Assembly (NCBI GenBank): GCA_964636945.1
Contig: CAZWVH010000052.1
Location: forward strand, 1-21,684
Length of the DNA stretch: 21,684 nucleotides
DNA from: CAZADA01 sp964636945
Lineage (GTDB): Bacteria > Pseudomonadota > Alphaproteobacteria > Caulobacterales > Maricaulaceae
Direction of reading: 5' to 3'
In this document: positions 1 through 7,576 of the stretch, in pieces
Layout: each line of letters begins with the position of its first letter
How positions within the stretch are numbered: the stretch's first letter is position 1
Notes under the pieces: model-generated
Told to the model about the DNA's origin: nothing
Seen by the model: the letters and a program-made list of their open reading frames with translations, nothing else
Databases searched by the model: none
Position numbers and translations under genes: made by a program

Positions 1-58
1 ACGCACGAATACCAACCACGCCATGGGAACGATGTTAAACGGACAACGCGACGCCGCT

Positions 59-445
59 ATGGCTGTGCGCCGCGCCTTCACCGGTGCGCCATGGGAAGGG
101 CGCGCTGGCTATTGCCGCGCTGTGCGGCGTGGACCTCACATTTGGGTGTCGGGCTGTGCTCCGGTTCGCAAGGATGGGACGGTGTTCGCACCGCGTGATC
201 CCCAACGCCAGGCGGAAAAGTGCATCGCTATCGCCGATGAGGCGTTGCGTGAATTGGGCGCGGGGCTTGAGGACGTGGTGCGCACGCGCATGTTCGTCAC
301 CGACATCAGCAAATGGGAAGCGTTTGGCCGCGCGCATGCAGCGGCGTTTGGCGATCACCCGCCGGCGACCAGTATGGTTGAGGTTAAAGCGCTGATCGAT
401 CCGCACATGCTGATCGAGATTGAGTTCGAAGCATTTGTCGCTTGA
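59..445 (+). CDS. RidA/YjgF/UK114-fold family protein
   Basis: This is a small single-domain protein of the RidA (YjgF/YER057c/UK114) fold, 128 residues from the ATG at 59. The family signature covers nearly the whole length: WVSGCAP near residues 29-35, VVRTRMFVTDISKW near 73-86 and the C-terminal PPATSMVEV...IEIEFEAF strand. Active RidA enamine/imine deaminases have an arginine in the (A/P)RS motif of this last block; here the position is threonine (T104, PATS). It is therefore probably not a canonical 2-aminoacrylate deaminase, and is closer to the RidA-like subgroups without that arginine. The reading frame is open back to the window edge, with ATGs at 23 and 32. I chose 59 because the family usually starts just before the R-F-x-G-x-PWE stretch; no clear ribosome site decides it. 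Its stop lies 3 bases from the stop of the convergent glycosylase gene. Confidence 0.82.
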   Translation: MAVRRAFTGAPWEGRAGYCRAVRRGPHIWVSGCAPVRKDGTVFAPRDPQRQAEKCIAIADEALRELGAGLEDVVRTRMFVTDISKWEAFGRAHAAAFGDHPPATSMVEVKALIDPHMLIEIEFEAFVA

Positions 446-448
446 CGG

Positions 449-1123
449 CTAGCGGACCGTGACGAGATTGGCGGCGCGCGCAACGACGGCGTCGAACATG
501 TCCTCTGTCAGCCGGCGTGTGTTCAGATTGTAGCGGCTGGTGTGATAGCTCGCCAGTACGATGAAATCTGAGACCTGATGTTGTGCGGCATGTCCAAATG
601 GCGCGTCAGCCAAACGGGCGCCGAGCGCGCGCACGGTGTTATCGTGAGCGATTTTCCCCAGCGTCAGCAGAACTTTCAGCTTGGGCAGCGCGTCAATGCG
701 GGACGCCAAAAACGGGCGGCACCGATTGGCCTCTTCGCCCGTGGGTTTATTTTCTGGCGGGGCGCAGCGCACCGCGTTGGTGATCATCGCGCCAGTCAAT
801 CGAAAACCATCATCGCCGGAATTCACATAGCGCTGCGGGTCGTAATCGCCCTGTGCAAAGCCATGGCGCAGCAGTGTGGGGTAGAGCACATCGCCGGCAT
901 AGTCGCCAGTGAACGGACGGCCAGTGCGATTGGCCCCCGTGCGACCGGGAGCGAGCCCGACGACCAGCAGGCACGCATGTGGGTCGCCAAAGCTCGGCGC
1001 TGGGCCATTAAACCAGGCGGGCTCGGCGGATCGATTGGCCGCTCTATAGGCCACGAGTCGCGGGCAAAGCGGGCAGTCTCGGTCTGGCTCGGGCGTCGCC
1101 GGTGAAGTGGCCGTTGCTGACAT
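449..1123 (-). CDS. Family 5 (UDGb-type) uracil-DNA glycosylase
   Basis: Predicted iron-sulfur uracil-DNA glycosylase, 224 residues, which removes uracil (and in this family also some other deaminated bases) from DNA to start base excision repair. Four cysteines fit the [4Fe-4S] site: C17 and C20 in DCPLCPRL, C120 in AVRCAPP and C135 in NRCRPF. The active-site motif GLAPGRTGANRTGRPF (56-71) is the family-5 form, with GLAPG in place of the catalytic Asp motif of family 1. The second motif is SYHTSRYN (192-199), with T where many relatives have P (HPS). Length and the RLTE motif near the C terminus match the family. It lies 17 bases downstream of the NYN gene on the same strand, so the two are probably co-transcribed. 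No strong ribosome site is visible at this ATG. Confidence 0.88.
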   Translation of the reverse strand: MSATATSPATPEPDRDCPLCPRLVAYRAANRSAEPAWFNGPAPSFGDPHACLLVVGLAPGRTGANRTGRPFTGDYAGDVLYPTLLRHGFAQGDYDPQRYVNSGDDGFRLTGAMITNAVRCAPPENKPTGEEANRCRPFLASRIDALPKLKVLLTLGKIAHDNTVRALGARLADAPFGHAAQHQVSDFIVLASYHTSRYNLNTRRLTEDMFDAVVARAANLVTVR

Positions 1124-1140
1124 TGTGACCGTCGCTGGTA

Positions 1141-1704
1141 TTAAGCCTCTTCACGTTGGGGTTCTGTGTCCGCACGCCCTGCGCGGGCCACCATGTGTTC
1201 AAGGTCGGCCAGGTCGATGAAGGTGTCGGCCTGTCGGCGCAACTCGTCGGCGACCATCGGCGGCTCGCTCTTGAGCGAAGACACGACCGTCACTTGAACG
1301 CCCTTGCGTTGAATCGCTTCGACAAGCTTTCGGAAATCACCGTCGCCGGTGAACAGCACAATGTGTTCGGCCCAATTGGCGGCCTCCAGCGCATCCACTG
1401 CCAAATCCACATCCATGTCGCCGCGGGTGCGTCGAACGCCCGACGCGTCCACGAAGGAGCGCGCCGGTTTGGTCACCACGTGAAATCCATTATAATCTAG
1501 CCAATCCACCAGCGGTTTAATTGGGGTCACGCCCTGGTCTTCCACCAGCGCAGTATAGTAGGCCGCGCGGACCAATTTTCCGCGTTGGCCAAATTCATCT
1601 AGGAGTTTTCGGAAATCGATTTCAAATCCCAATGATTTTGCGCATGAATAAAAATTTGCCCCGTCAATAAAAAGGGCGAGGCGATCGCTCTTATAAAAAG
1701 TCAT
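1141..1704 (-). CDS. NYN-domain protein (LabA/DUF88 family), putative RNase
   Basis: 187-residue protein of the NYN (PIN-like) family, LabA/DUF88 branch. The acidic metal-site pattern is present: LFIDGANFY near residues 11-19, GDMDVDLAVDAL near the middle and FTGDGDFRKLV after it. Members of this fold are metal-dependent ribonucleases or nuclease-like RNA-binding proteins; the substrate here is not known. The C-terminal tail of about 20 residues is charged and probably disordered. The gene is divergent from folK with only 31 bases between start codons, so the two promoters must share that gap or reach into the coding sequences. The glycosylase gene follows 17 bases downstream on the same strand. 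Codon use at its 5-prime end is visibly more AT-rich than in the neighbours. Confidence 0.85.
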   Translation of the reverse strand: MTFYKSDRLALFIDGANFYSCAKSLGFEIDFRKLLDEFGQRGKLVRAAYYTALVEDQGVTPIKPLVDWLDYNGFHVVTKPARSFVDASGVRRTRGDMDVDLAVDALEAANWAEHIVLFTGDGDFRKLVEAIQRKGVQVTVVSSLKSEPPMVADELRRQADTFIDLADLEHMVARAGRADTEPQREEA

Positions 1705-1735
1705 CTGTGTCTACGCGTCCTACGGGTGAGTGTGA

Positions 1736-2293
1736 ATGAAAACAATACGTGTAACGGCGCTCGTCGGTCTCGGCGCAAACCTTCCGTTTCAAGATTCGCC
1801 GCCCGAAACCATCATCCGCACCGCCCTTTGCGCACTTCGCGAGTTAGGACAGCCCGTTGCCGTATCCGGCCTCTGGCGCAGCAAAGCCTGGCCAAATCCT
1901 GACGATCCCATATATGTCAACGCGGTAGCCCGCATCGCAACCACTTTATCAGCGCAAATGCTGTTGGCGCGACTTCAAAAGCTTGAAGTTCATTTTGGAC
2001 GCAGGCGCAGCATGCGCAATGCTCCGCGAACGTTGGATTTGGACATTGTGGATTACGCGGGACGGGCTGAAAGATTGAATTGTGAGCAGTGGCGCGATCG
2101 CAGTGGCGAGGAGACATCCGTCATTCTGCCTCATCCGAGATTGCAAGACCGCGCTTTTGTGCTGAAACCCATGATGGACGTCGCGCCTCTATGGCGCCAT
2201 CCCATTTTGCAAAAGTCAGCGCTTGAATTGCTCAATGCGCTTTCTGTGGATGAACGATGCGGCACATGGCGTTGTGCACCTGCAAAATCTTGA
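1736..2293 (+). CDS. folK: 2-amino-4-hydroxy-6-hydroxymethyldihydropteridine pyrophosphokinase
   Basis: HPPK, 185 residues, transfers pyrophosphate from ATP to 6-hydroxymethyl-7,8-dihydropterin in folate synthesis. Visible family marks are the N-terminal VGLGANLPF (the GxGSNxG region), SGLWRSKAWP, DDPIYVNAV, RRRSMRNAPRTLDLDI near residues 94-109 with the metal-binding DLDI, and HPRLQDRAFVLKP. Length is typical. The ATG follows a weak GGGTGAG purine stretch. Its 3-prime end contains the predicted -35 element of the rpoZ promoter, and rpoZ starts 51 bases after its stop. Placement ahead of rpoZ and rsh is a recurrent alphaproteobacterial order. folB and folP are not in the window. Confidence 0.92.
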   Translation: MKTIRVTALVGLGANLPFQDSPPETIIRTALCALRELGQPVAVSGLWRSKAWPNPDDPIYVNAVARIATTLSAQMLLARLQKLEVHFGRRRSMRNAPRTLDLDIVDYAGRAERLNCEQWRDRSGEETSVILPHPRLQDRAFVLKPMMDVAPLWRHPILQKSALELLNALSVDERCGTWRCAPAKS

Positions 2294-2318
2294 ACATTCG
2301 GTAACACCTGCATATGAT
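2290..2318 (+). promoter_or_regulatory. Predicted sigma70-type promoter for rpoZ-rsh
   Basis: TTGAAC (2290-2295) and TATGAT (2313-2318) are separated by exactly 17 bases. This gives a predicted start of transcription near 2325 and a leader of about 20 bases before the rpoZ ATG. The -35 overlaps the folK stop codon. It is the best promoter-like match I found in the window. It would let rpoZ, rsh and the genes behind them be expressed independently of folK. Confidence 0.58.
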
Positions 2319-2344
2319 CATGGGCTTGACAAAAAGGAATTGAA

Positions 2345-2707
2345 ATGGCGCGCGTCACTGTTGAAGATTGTATTGAAAGAATTCCCAACCGATTTGACAT
2401 GGTGCTGCTCGCCGCGCATCGCGCGCGGAGCATGTCTGCTGGCGCCGAACCGACCATCGATCGAGATAATGACAAAAACCCTGTGGTCGCCCTTCGCGAA
2501 ATTGCTGAGGAGACGATCAAGCCTGACACATTGGCCACCAGCCTCATCGCTGGCTTAGAACGGGTTTCGCTTGAAGACGAGGCCAACGCCGAGAAAGAAG
2601 AACGCGTTCGTATTGAAGACCGCCGCGCAAGCCGCGACGTGAACGAAAGCGATATGCTCAAAGCCTTACAAAGCGATCGTGATGGAGGAAACGACGGCCG
2701 CTCTTGA
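2345..2707 (+). CDS. rpoZ: DNA-directed RNA polymerase subunit omega
   Basis: Omega subunit, 120 residues, which helps assemble RNA polymerase and forms part of the ppGpp site in proteobacteria. The N terminus MARVTVEDCIERIPNRFDMV and the following LLAAHRAR with NPVVALREIA are the family core; the charged C-terminal tail (from about residue 75) is variable in alphaproteobacteria. A good ribosome site, AAGGA, lies 6 bases before the ATG. The stop codon lies inside the start of rsh, so rpoZ and rsh are translationally coupled. The pairing makes functional sense, since one encodes a ppGpp target and the other the ppGpp enzyme. Confidence 0.95.
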   Translation: MARVTVEDCIERIPNRFDMVLLAAHRARSMSAGAEPTIDRDNDKNPVVALREIAEETIKPDTLATSLIAGLERVSLEDEANAEKEERVRIEDRRASRDVNESDMLKALQSDRDGGNDGRS

Positions 2708-5009
2708 AGACCATGGCGCGGTAACGCCGGAGGGCGTGAGCACTCCGACATCGCCTGCAGCGACTCCGGCCGTTGCGCGCGTGCGTCCGCCCTTGCGAGA
2801 AATTGCCGATACTGAGCACGATAATTCTCTTGATACTGTGGCCGACGAGCTGGCCGAGCGGCTGTTGGCGTACAACCCTGCAGGGTCGGCGGAACGCATT
2901 CGCAAGGCCTATGCGTATGCCGAGCAAGCTCACGATGGCCAGTTTCGCAAAACTGGCGAGCCCTACATCACCCATCCCGTCCACGTGGCGGAGATTTTGC
3001 TCGATCTCCACTTGGATGAAGACAGCGTTATCACCGCTCTCTTGCACGATGTGGTGGAGGACAATCCGAATATTTCCCTGGCTGACATTGAGCGCGATTT
3101 TGGCGAACAGGTCGCAAAGATGGTGGATGGGGTCACCAAGCTGACCCAAGCCGGTCGACGCGGCCGGCGGCAGGCCAAGACCAATCAGGCTGAAAATCTC
3201 CAGAAATTCGTATTGGCCATTTCAAAGGATGTGCGTGTCCTGCTGATCAAACTGGCCGACAGGTTGCACAATATGCGCACGCTGCACCATGTGCCGCGTC
3301 GAGAATCGCGAGTGCGCAAGGCCGAAGAAACGCTTGAGATTTATGCCCCGCTCGCGCGGCGCATGGGTGTGCACCGTTTGTGCGGTGAACTTGAGGACCT
3401 GGCGTTCCAGCATATGAGCCCGTCGGCCTATGCGTCCGTCACCAAGCGCTTAGGCGAAGAGCGCGAAAAGCGCGGCGCGGCCGTGGCAGACGTTTCGAGT
3501 GCGGTGACCACGGCGCTGCATGATGCGGGCGTTCCGGCTCGCATATTGGGACGGGAAAAACGACCGTACTCCATTTGGCGCAAACTCAAACGTCGCGGCT
3601 TGGATTTTGATGATCTTGCCGATGTCTACGCTTTTCGGGTGATTGTGGCGACCAAGGAAGACTGTTATCGCGCATTGGGCATTGTTCATAGCACGTGGCG
3701 ATGCGTTCCCGAGCGCTTTAAGGATTACATCTCCACGCCAAAACCGAACAACTACCAATCGCTGCATACGACGGTGATGGGGCCGGACAATCATCGGGTG
3801 GAATTGCAAATTCGTTCCGAGGACATGGACCGCATTGCCGAGGACGGCGTGGCTGCCCACTGGAAATATAAAGACCAAAGCTATGGCTGTGACGAGGATG
3901 CCGGCTTTGAAGCGTTGGAGCGTTTACGGCCGTTCGTAGAAATCCTTAGCCATGGTGCGGACACTGATGAGTTTCTCGAGCACACCAAGCTCGAAATGTT
4001 TTCCGACCAGGTGTTCACCTTTACGCCGCGCGGTAAAGTGATTCCACTGCCCGTGGGGGCGACGCCAGTGGATTTTGCCTATGCGCTGCACACTGACATT
4101 GGCGACACCTGTGTGGGTGCCAAAGTCAATGGTCGCGCCCGGCCATTGCGCACGCCGCTGTCCAATGGCGATGTCGTGGAGATTGTGCGCACGACCACGC
4201 CTGGACCGCCACCAGGTTGGGAGGAAAGTGCGGTTACCGGCAAGGCGCGTTCCGCGATTCGCCGTTTGGTGCGCCGGTCACAGCGAGATGAATTTGCGCG
4301 TGTCGGCCGAGCCATCGCCGAACACACCTTCCGCCGTGAAGGCTTGGACTTAGACGCGGTCAAGCTGGATGACGCCCTGGAACGTCTTGAACTGGACAAT
4401 GAACACACGCTGTTTTGCGAGCTGGGCCAAGGCAATATCACCGGCGCGGATTTGATCGAGGCCGTCTATCCTGGTCAAGATCGTAGCGAGGATCACCGTG
4501 CGCGTGACCTGATTTCCGACGAACATGGTGACCATTACGTCATCGGCAAGGATTTAACGCCGGGTATTTCGGTGCATTTTGCACCCTGTTGCTCACCGCT
4601 GCCGGGCGAACGCATTGTGGGTGTTCCCACAACGGGACGCGGGCTGGACGTTCACACAATTGACTGCGATATGCTCGCGGGCCTTGAGGATCAAAGCCAC
4701 AACTGGGTGGATTTATCCTGGAGCGCGGCGGTCAACGATGTTGTGGCGCGCGCTCGGATCTTCGCGACGGTTCAGCACGAACGCGGCGCGCTGGCTGAGA
4801 TTGCGTTGGCTGTTTCACGCTCGCGCGGCAACATTACCGGACTTCGTATTTCCCGTCGCAGCAGTGACTTCTTTGATTTCATCATCGATGTGGAAGTGGA
4901 AGGCGCTCGCCACCTGACACACATTCTGGCGTCCATGCGCGCGTGCTCCGTGGTGGTTTCAGCTGAACGCGCGGCAGTGAGCGGATCAGGACGGCGGGGC
5001 GCAGCGTGA
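2682..5009 (+). CDS. rsh: Bifunctional (p)ppGpp synthetase/hydrolase (RSH)
   Basis: Long Rel/SpoT homologue, 775 residues, which makes and degrades (p)ppGpp in the stringent response. Domains in order: N-terminal extension rich in A/P/T (1-50), HD hydrolase with H98 and H122-D123 (LLHDVVEDN) and KLADRLHNMRTL, synthetase with KRPYSIWRK and NNYQSLHT, TGS from about 439 (MFSDQVFTFTPRG), a zinc-finger-like segment with C636-C637 (APCCSPLPGERIVG) and a C-terminal ACT domain. The synthetase carries RFKD (345-348), the RxKD form typical of bifunctional enzymes, rather than the ExDD of hydrolase-dead RelA. The hydrolase residues are also present, so both activities are expected. The ATG at 2682 (a GTG directly precedes it) overlaps rpoZ by 26 bases and no strong ribosome site is visible. 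The stop overlaps the pyrE start (GTGA). Confidence 0.95.
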   Translation: MEETTAALEDHGAVTPEGVSTPTSPAATPAVARVRPPLREIADTEHDNSLDTVADELAERLLAYNPAGSAERIRKAYAYAEQAHDGQFRKTGEPYITHPVHVAEILLDLHLDEDSVITALLHDVVEDNPNISLADIERDFGEQVAKMVDGVTKLTQAGRRGRRQAKTNQAENLQKFVLAISKDVRVLLIKLADRLHNMRTLHHVPRRESRVRKAEETLEIYAPLARRMGVHRLCGELEDLAFQHMSPSAYASVTKRLGEEREKRGAAVADVSSAVTTALHDAGVPARILGREKRPYSIWRKLKRRGLDFDDLADVYAFRVIVATKEDCYRALGIVHSTWRCVPERFKDYISTPKPNNYQSLHTTVMGPDNHRVELQIRSEDMDRIAEDGVAAHWKYKDQSYGCDEDAGFEALERLRPFVEILSHGADTDEFLEHTKLEMFSDQVFTFTPRGKVIPLPVGATPVDFAYALHTDIGDTCVGAKVNGRARPLRTPLSNGDVVEIVRTTTPGPPPGWEESAVTGKARSAIRRLVRRSQRDEFARVGRAIAEHTFRREGLDLDAVKLDDALERLELDNEHTLFCELGQGNITGADLIEAVYPGQDRSEDHRARDLISDEHGDHYVIGKDLTPGISVHFAPCCSPLPGERIVGVPTTGRGLDVHTIDCDMLAGLEDQSHNWVDLSWSAAVNDVVARARIFATVQHERGALAEIALAVSRSRGNITGLRISRRSSDFFDFIIDVEVEGARHLTHILASMRACSVVVSAERAAVSGSGRRGAA

Positions 5010-5620
5010 CATCAGACGAGGTCTTGGAAGAGTTTCGGGCTGCGGGTGCGTTGCTTGAGGGTCACTTTATCCTCACATCTGGGCGGCACAGCCCCATTTA
5101 TCTCAACAAATCGTTGGTCGGAATGCACCCCGACCGCGTCACGCGACTCATTGCGGGCCTCATCGCGCGGGTTCGCGCTGAAGTGACGCCTCAACCGACC
5201 ACGATCGTCTCGCCGGTCATGGGCGCCATTGTGTTCGGCTTTGAAACCGCTCGCCAATTGGAAACGCCATTTGTGTTCCTTGAACGCGGCCCAGGGGATC
5301 AGGGTTTTGTGATCCGCCGGGGATTTTCCTTACCCAAGGGCTCGCCGGTGCTCGTGGTGGAAGACATTGTATCCACGGGGCTCTCCGCGCGCGAAAGCAT
5401 TGATGCAGTTCGGGCGGCGGGCGCTGATCCTGTTGCTCTGGCGTGCTTGGTTGACCGATCGGGCGGCCGCGCTTTGGCCGATATTGGCGCTCCCGTGATT
5501 GCCTTAGCAACGCTCGATGTGCCCGACTATCCGGCAGACGCATTGCCCGATGAGCTGGCTGCTATTCCTGCGGTAAAGCCGGGGAGCCGCGCCCAGACAC
5601 AGGCCGAATCTGCATCATGA
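5006..5620 (+). CDS. pyrE: Orotate phosphoribosyltransferase
   Basis: OPRTase, 204 residues, converts orotate and PRPP to OMP in pyrimidine synthesis. The family pattern is clear: HFILTSGRHSPIYLNK (20-35), SPVMGAIVFGFE, the mobile-loop region FVIRRGFSLPKG and the PRPP-binding motif VLVVEDIVSTGLS (about 115-127). The start is a GTG whose last bases form the rsh stop (GTGA), a 4-base coupled overlap. Its stop in turn overlaps the pdxJ ATG (ATGA). The last 20 residues, after the family core, are hydrophilic and likely unimportant for the fold. Confidence 0.94.
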   Translation: MTSDEVLEEFRAAGALLEGHFILTSGRHSPIYLNKSLVGMHPDRVTRLIAGLIARVRAEVTPQPTTIVSPVMGAIVFGFETARQLETPFVFLERGPGDQGFVIRRGFSLPKGSPVLVVEDIVSTGLSARESIDAVRAAGADPVALACLVDRSGGRALADIGAPVIALATLDVPDYPADALPDELAAIPAVKPGSRAQTQAESAS

Positions 5621-6393
5621 CCAGGCCTAGACAGGGACCCGGACTGGGTCCCATTCGCCTTGGCGTGAACGTGGATCACGTTGCCACATTGCGTAATGCG
5701 CGTGGAGGCGTTCACCCCGATCCTGTGCAGGCCGCACGTTTTGCGATCGATGCGGGCGCTGATGGCATCACCATGCATTTACGCGAAGATCGCCGGCATA
5801 TCGTCGACGATGATATCTATCGCGCTCGCGCCATTAATGCGCCGCTCAATTTTGAAATGGCCGCCACCAATGAAATGCAGGCCATCGCCTTGGACGTGCG
5901 ACCCCACGCCGTGTGCCTCGTTCCAGAACGACGCGAGGAGCGCACAACAGAGGGCGGACTGAATGCGGCGGGCGACGTCGGACGGCTCAACCACTTTATC
6001 GAACCGCTGGCCAAGCGTGGGATTCGCGTATCGCTGTTTCTTGAACCCGACAAAGATCAGATTGCCGCGGCGGTGCAGATCGGGGCTCCGGTGATTGAAT
6101 TTCACACTGGCGCTTATGCGCATGCTGCAGAGGCTGGTGACGCAACGCGTTGCGGTGCTGAGCTGGTCCGACTGCAAACAGCAGCTGCGTCAGCGGCCTC
6201 GGTGGGCATAGAAGTCCATTTTGGCCATGGGCTGACCTATGACAATGTCGCGCCAATTGCCGCAATCAGGCAAACGCGTGAACTCAATATTGGTCATTTC
6301 CTCATGGGCGAAGCCATGTTCTTGGGCCTGAACGGTGCGGTGAGCAAGATGCGTGAACTCATCGACGCCGCCCGAAGAGAGGCGACACAATGA
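5617..6393 (+). CDS. pdxJ: Pyridoxine 5'-phosphate synthase
   Basis: PdxJ, 258 residues, a TIM-barrel enzyme that condenses 3-amino-2-oxopropyl phosphate with 1-deoxyxylulose 5-phosphate to form pyridoxine 5'-phosphate (DXP-dependent vitamin B6 route). Diagnostic stretches are LGVNVDHVATLRNARGG (15-31), DGITMHLREDRRHI (49-62), the ARS-like LVPERREERTTEGGL region and GHGLTYDNV. Length is slightly above the common 240-250 because of a dozen N-terminal residues. It overlaps pyrE upstream and acpS downstream, each by the 4-base ATGA arrangement. The pdxJ-acpS pairing is widespread in proteobacteria. Confidence 0.95.
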   Translation: MTRPRQGPGLGPIRLGVNVDHVATLRNARGGVHPDPVQAARFAIDAGADGITMHLREDRRHIVDDDIYRARAINAPLNFEMAATNEMQAIALDVRPHAVCLVPERREERTTEGGLNAAGDVGRLNHFIEPLAKRGIRVSLFLEPDKDQIAAAVQIGAPVIEFHTGAYAHAAEAGDATRCGAELVRLQTAAASAASVGIEVHFGHGLTYDNVAPIAAIRQTRELNIGHFLMGEAMFLGLNGAVSKMRELIDAARREATQ

Positions 6394-6815
6394 TTATCGG
6401 CCTGGGCCAGGACATCACCGATATTCGGCGCATCGAGCACACATTGGAGCGGTTTGGCGAGCGGTTCGTCCAGCGCGTGTTTACTGAGGTGGAGCAAACC
6501 AAATCCAACCGGCGCGCCAAACGAGCGGCCAGTTTTGCTCGGCGGTTCGCCGCTAAGGAAGCTGGAGCCAAGGCGCTTGGAACCGGCGTGCCGCGCCGAG
6601 GTGTGGCTTGGCGTGACATTGGGGTTGTGAATCTGCCTTCCGGAAAGCCGACCTTGGCGCTAACCGGAGGAGCGCGTGACCGCTTGCAGTCCATTACGCC
6701 AGAAGGGCACACTGCCCACATTCATGTGTCACTGACTGATGATGAGCCTTACGCCATGGCATTGGTTGTGATTGAAGCCCTACCAAACGCGCCACTTTCT
6801 CCCGAGGAGCGATAA
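6390..6815 (+). CDS. acpS: Holo-[acyl-carrier-protein] synthase
   Basis: AcpS, 141 residues, moves 4'-phosphopantetheine from CoA to the serine of apo-ACP. The metal-binding pair is visible: D8 in IIGLGQDITDI and E57 in RRFAAKEAGAKALGTG. Both belong to the phosphopantetheinyl transferase signature. Other family marks are GKPTLALTGGA and HVSLTDDEPYAMALVV. Length is normal for alphaproteobacteria. The gene overlaps pdxJ by ATGA, and its TAA stop shares one base with the lepB ATG (TAATG). Confidence 0.94.
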   Translation: MIIGLGQDITDIRRIEHTLERFGERFVQRVFTEVEQTKSNRRAKRAASFARRFAAKEAGAKALGTGVPRRGVAWRDIGVVNLPSGKPTLALTGGARDRLQSITPEGHTAHIHVSLTDDEPYAMALVVIEALPNAPLSPEER

Positions 6816-7576
6816 TGCGTCCACAGCGCATCATATGGCGCACAGTGGCAGGTTTTGCGGCCATGTTCCTGCTTGTGGCCGCATTTCTCACCACAAAGGC
6901 GCTCATTGTGACGCCCTTTAGCGTACCTTCGGACTCCATGGCTCCCGCTGTTTTGCCAGGCGATGTGGTGCTGGTGAACCGAATGGCCTACGCAAATGGA
7001 AGCGGTTCACAGTTTTTGGCGCGCATACCGCTGCTCAAGGGCTACGCGCCGCAGCACCGTCCCCAGCGCGGTGACGTGATAGTGTTTCGCAACACCCGTG
7101 ATGGCCGCGCTTATGTCAAGCGCGTGATTGGATTGGCGGGCGATCAAGTGGCCATGGACAATGGCGCGGTTGTGATCAATGGCGTGAGAGCAACAGTTGT
7201 GGATCGTGGGATTTATCGTGACCAAGACGAGTTTGGCCGCATCAGCTATGTGGTTGCGCGAGATGAGGTATTTGACGAGCAACTGAGGGTGCGCGTGTTT
7301 CACCGTCAGTATGGCCATCGCCGAGAATTTGGCCCTGATAGTTTTGCTCCGCAAGACGTGCCGCCAGGGCGTCTGTTTGTCTTGGGGGATAATCGCGATG
7401 AGTCCTATGATAGTCGCTTTCCTGACTTGGTTGGATTGGTGGTCGAAGCGGAAATCATCGGGCGCGTGGATCGGATCGCATATTCGACGACGCCAGCGTT
7501 TCAGTTGGCCAATCCAAGAAGTTGGCTGGAGTTTCGTGGTGAGCGGTTTTGGCGAGTGGTGGAGTCCGGCCCGTGA
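6815..7576 (+). CDS. lepB: Signal peptidase I
   Basis: Type I leader peptidase, 253 residues, an inner-membrane serine/lysine protease that removes signal peptides on the periplasmic side. One N-terminal membrane segment (about 10-32) precedes the catalytic serine S41 in PFSVPSDSMAPAVLPGD. The catalytic lysine is K102 in GRAYVKRVIGLAGD. The C-terminal signature LFVLGDNRDESYDSR is complete. It has a single anchor rather than the two of the E. coli enzyme, which is usual in alphaproteobacteria. It is translationally coupled to acpS before it and to rnc behind it. lepB-rnc-era is a conserved proteobacterial order. Confidence 0.95.
   Translation: MRPQRIIWRTVAGFAAMFLLVAAFLTTKALIVTPFSVPSDSMAPAVLPGDVVLVNRMAYANGSGSQFLARIPLLKGYAPQHRPQRGDVIVFRNTRDGRAYVKRVIGLAGDQVAMDNGAVVINGVRATVVDRGIYRDQDEFGRISYVVARDEVFDEQLRVRVFHRQYGHRREFGPDSFAPQDVPPGRLFVLGDNRDESYDSRFPDLVGLVVEAEIIGRVDRIAYSTTPAFQLANPRSWLEFRGERFWRVVESGP

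Noticed and set aside
2326..2331. TTGACA before rpoZ as a -35 element
   Set aside because: It is only 14 bases from the ATG, which leaves no room for a -10; it is more likely part of the leader.
2131..2751. 206-residue minus-strand ORF over rpoZ
   Set aside because: Serine/arginine-rich antisense shadow of folK and rpoZ, both of which are strongly supported.
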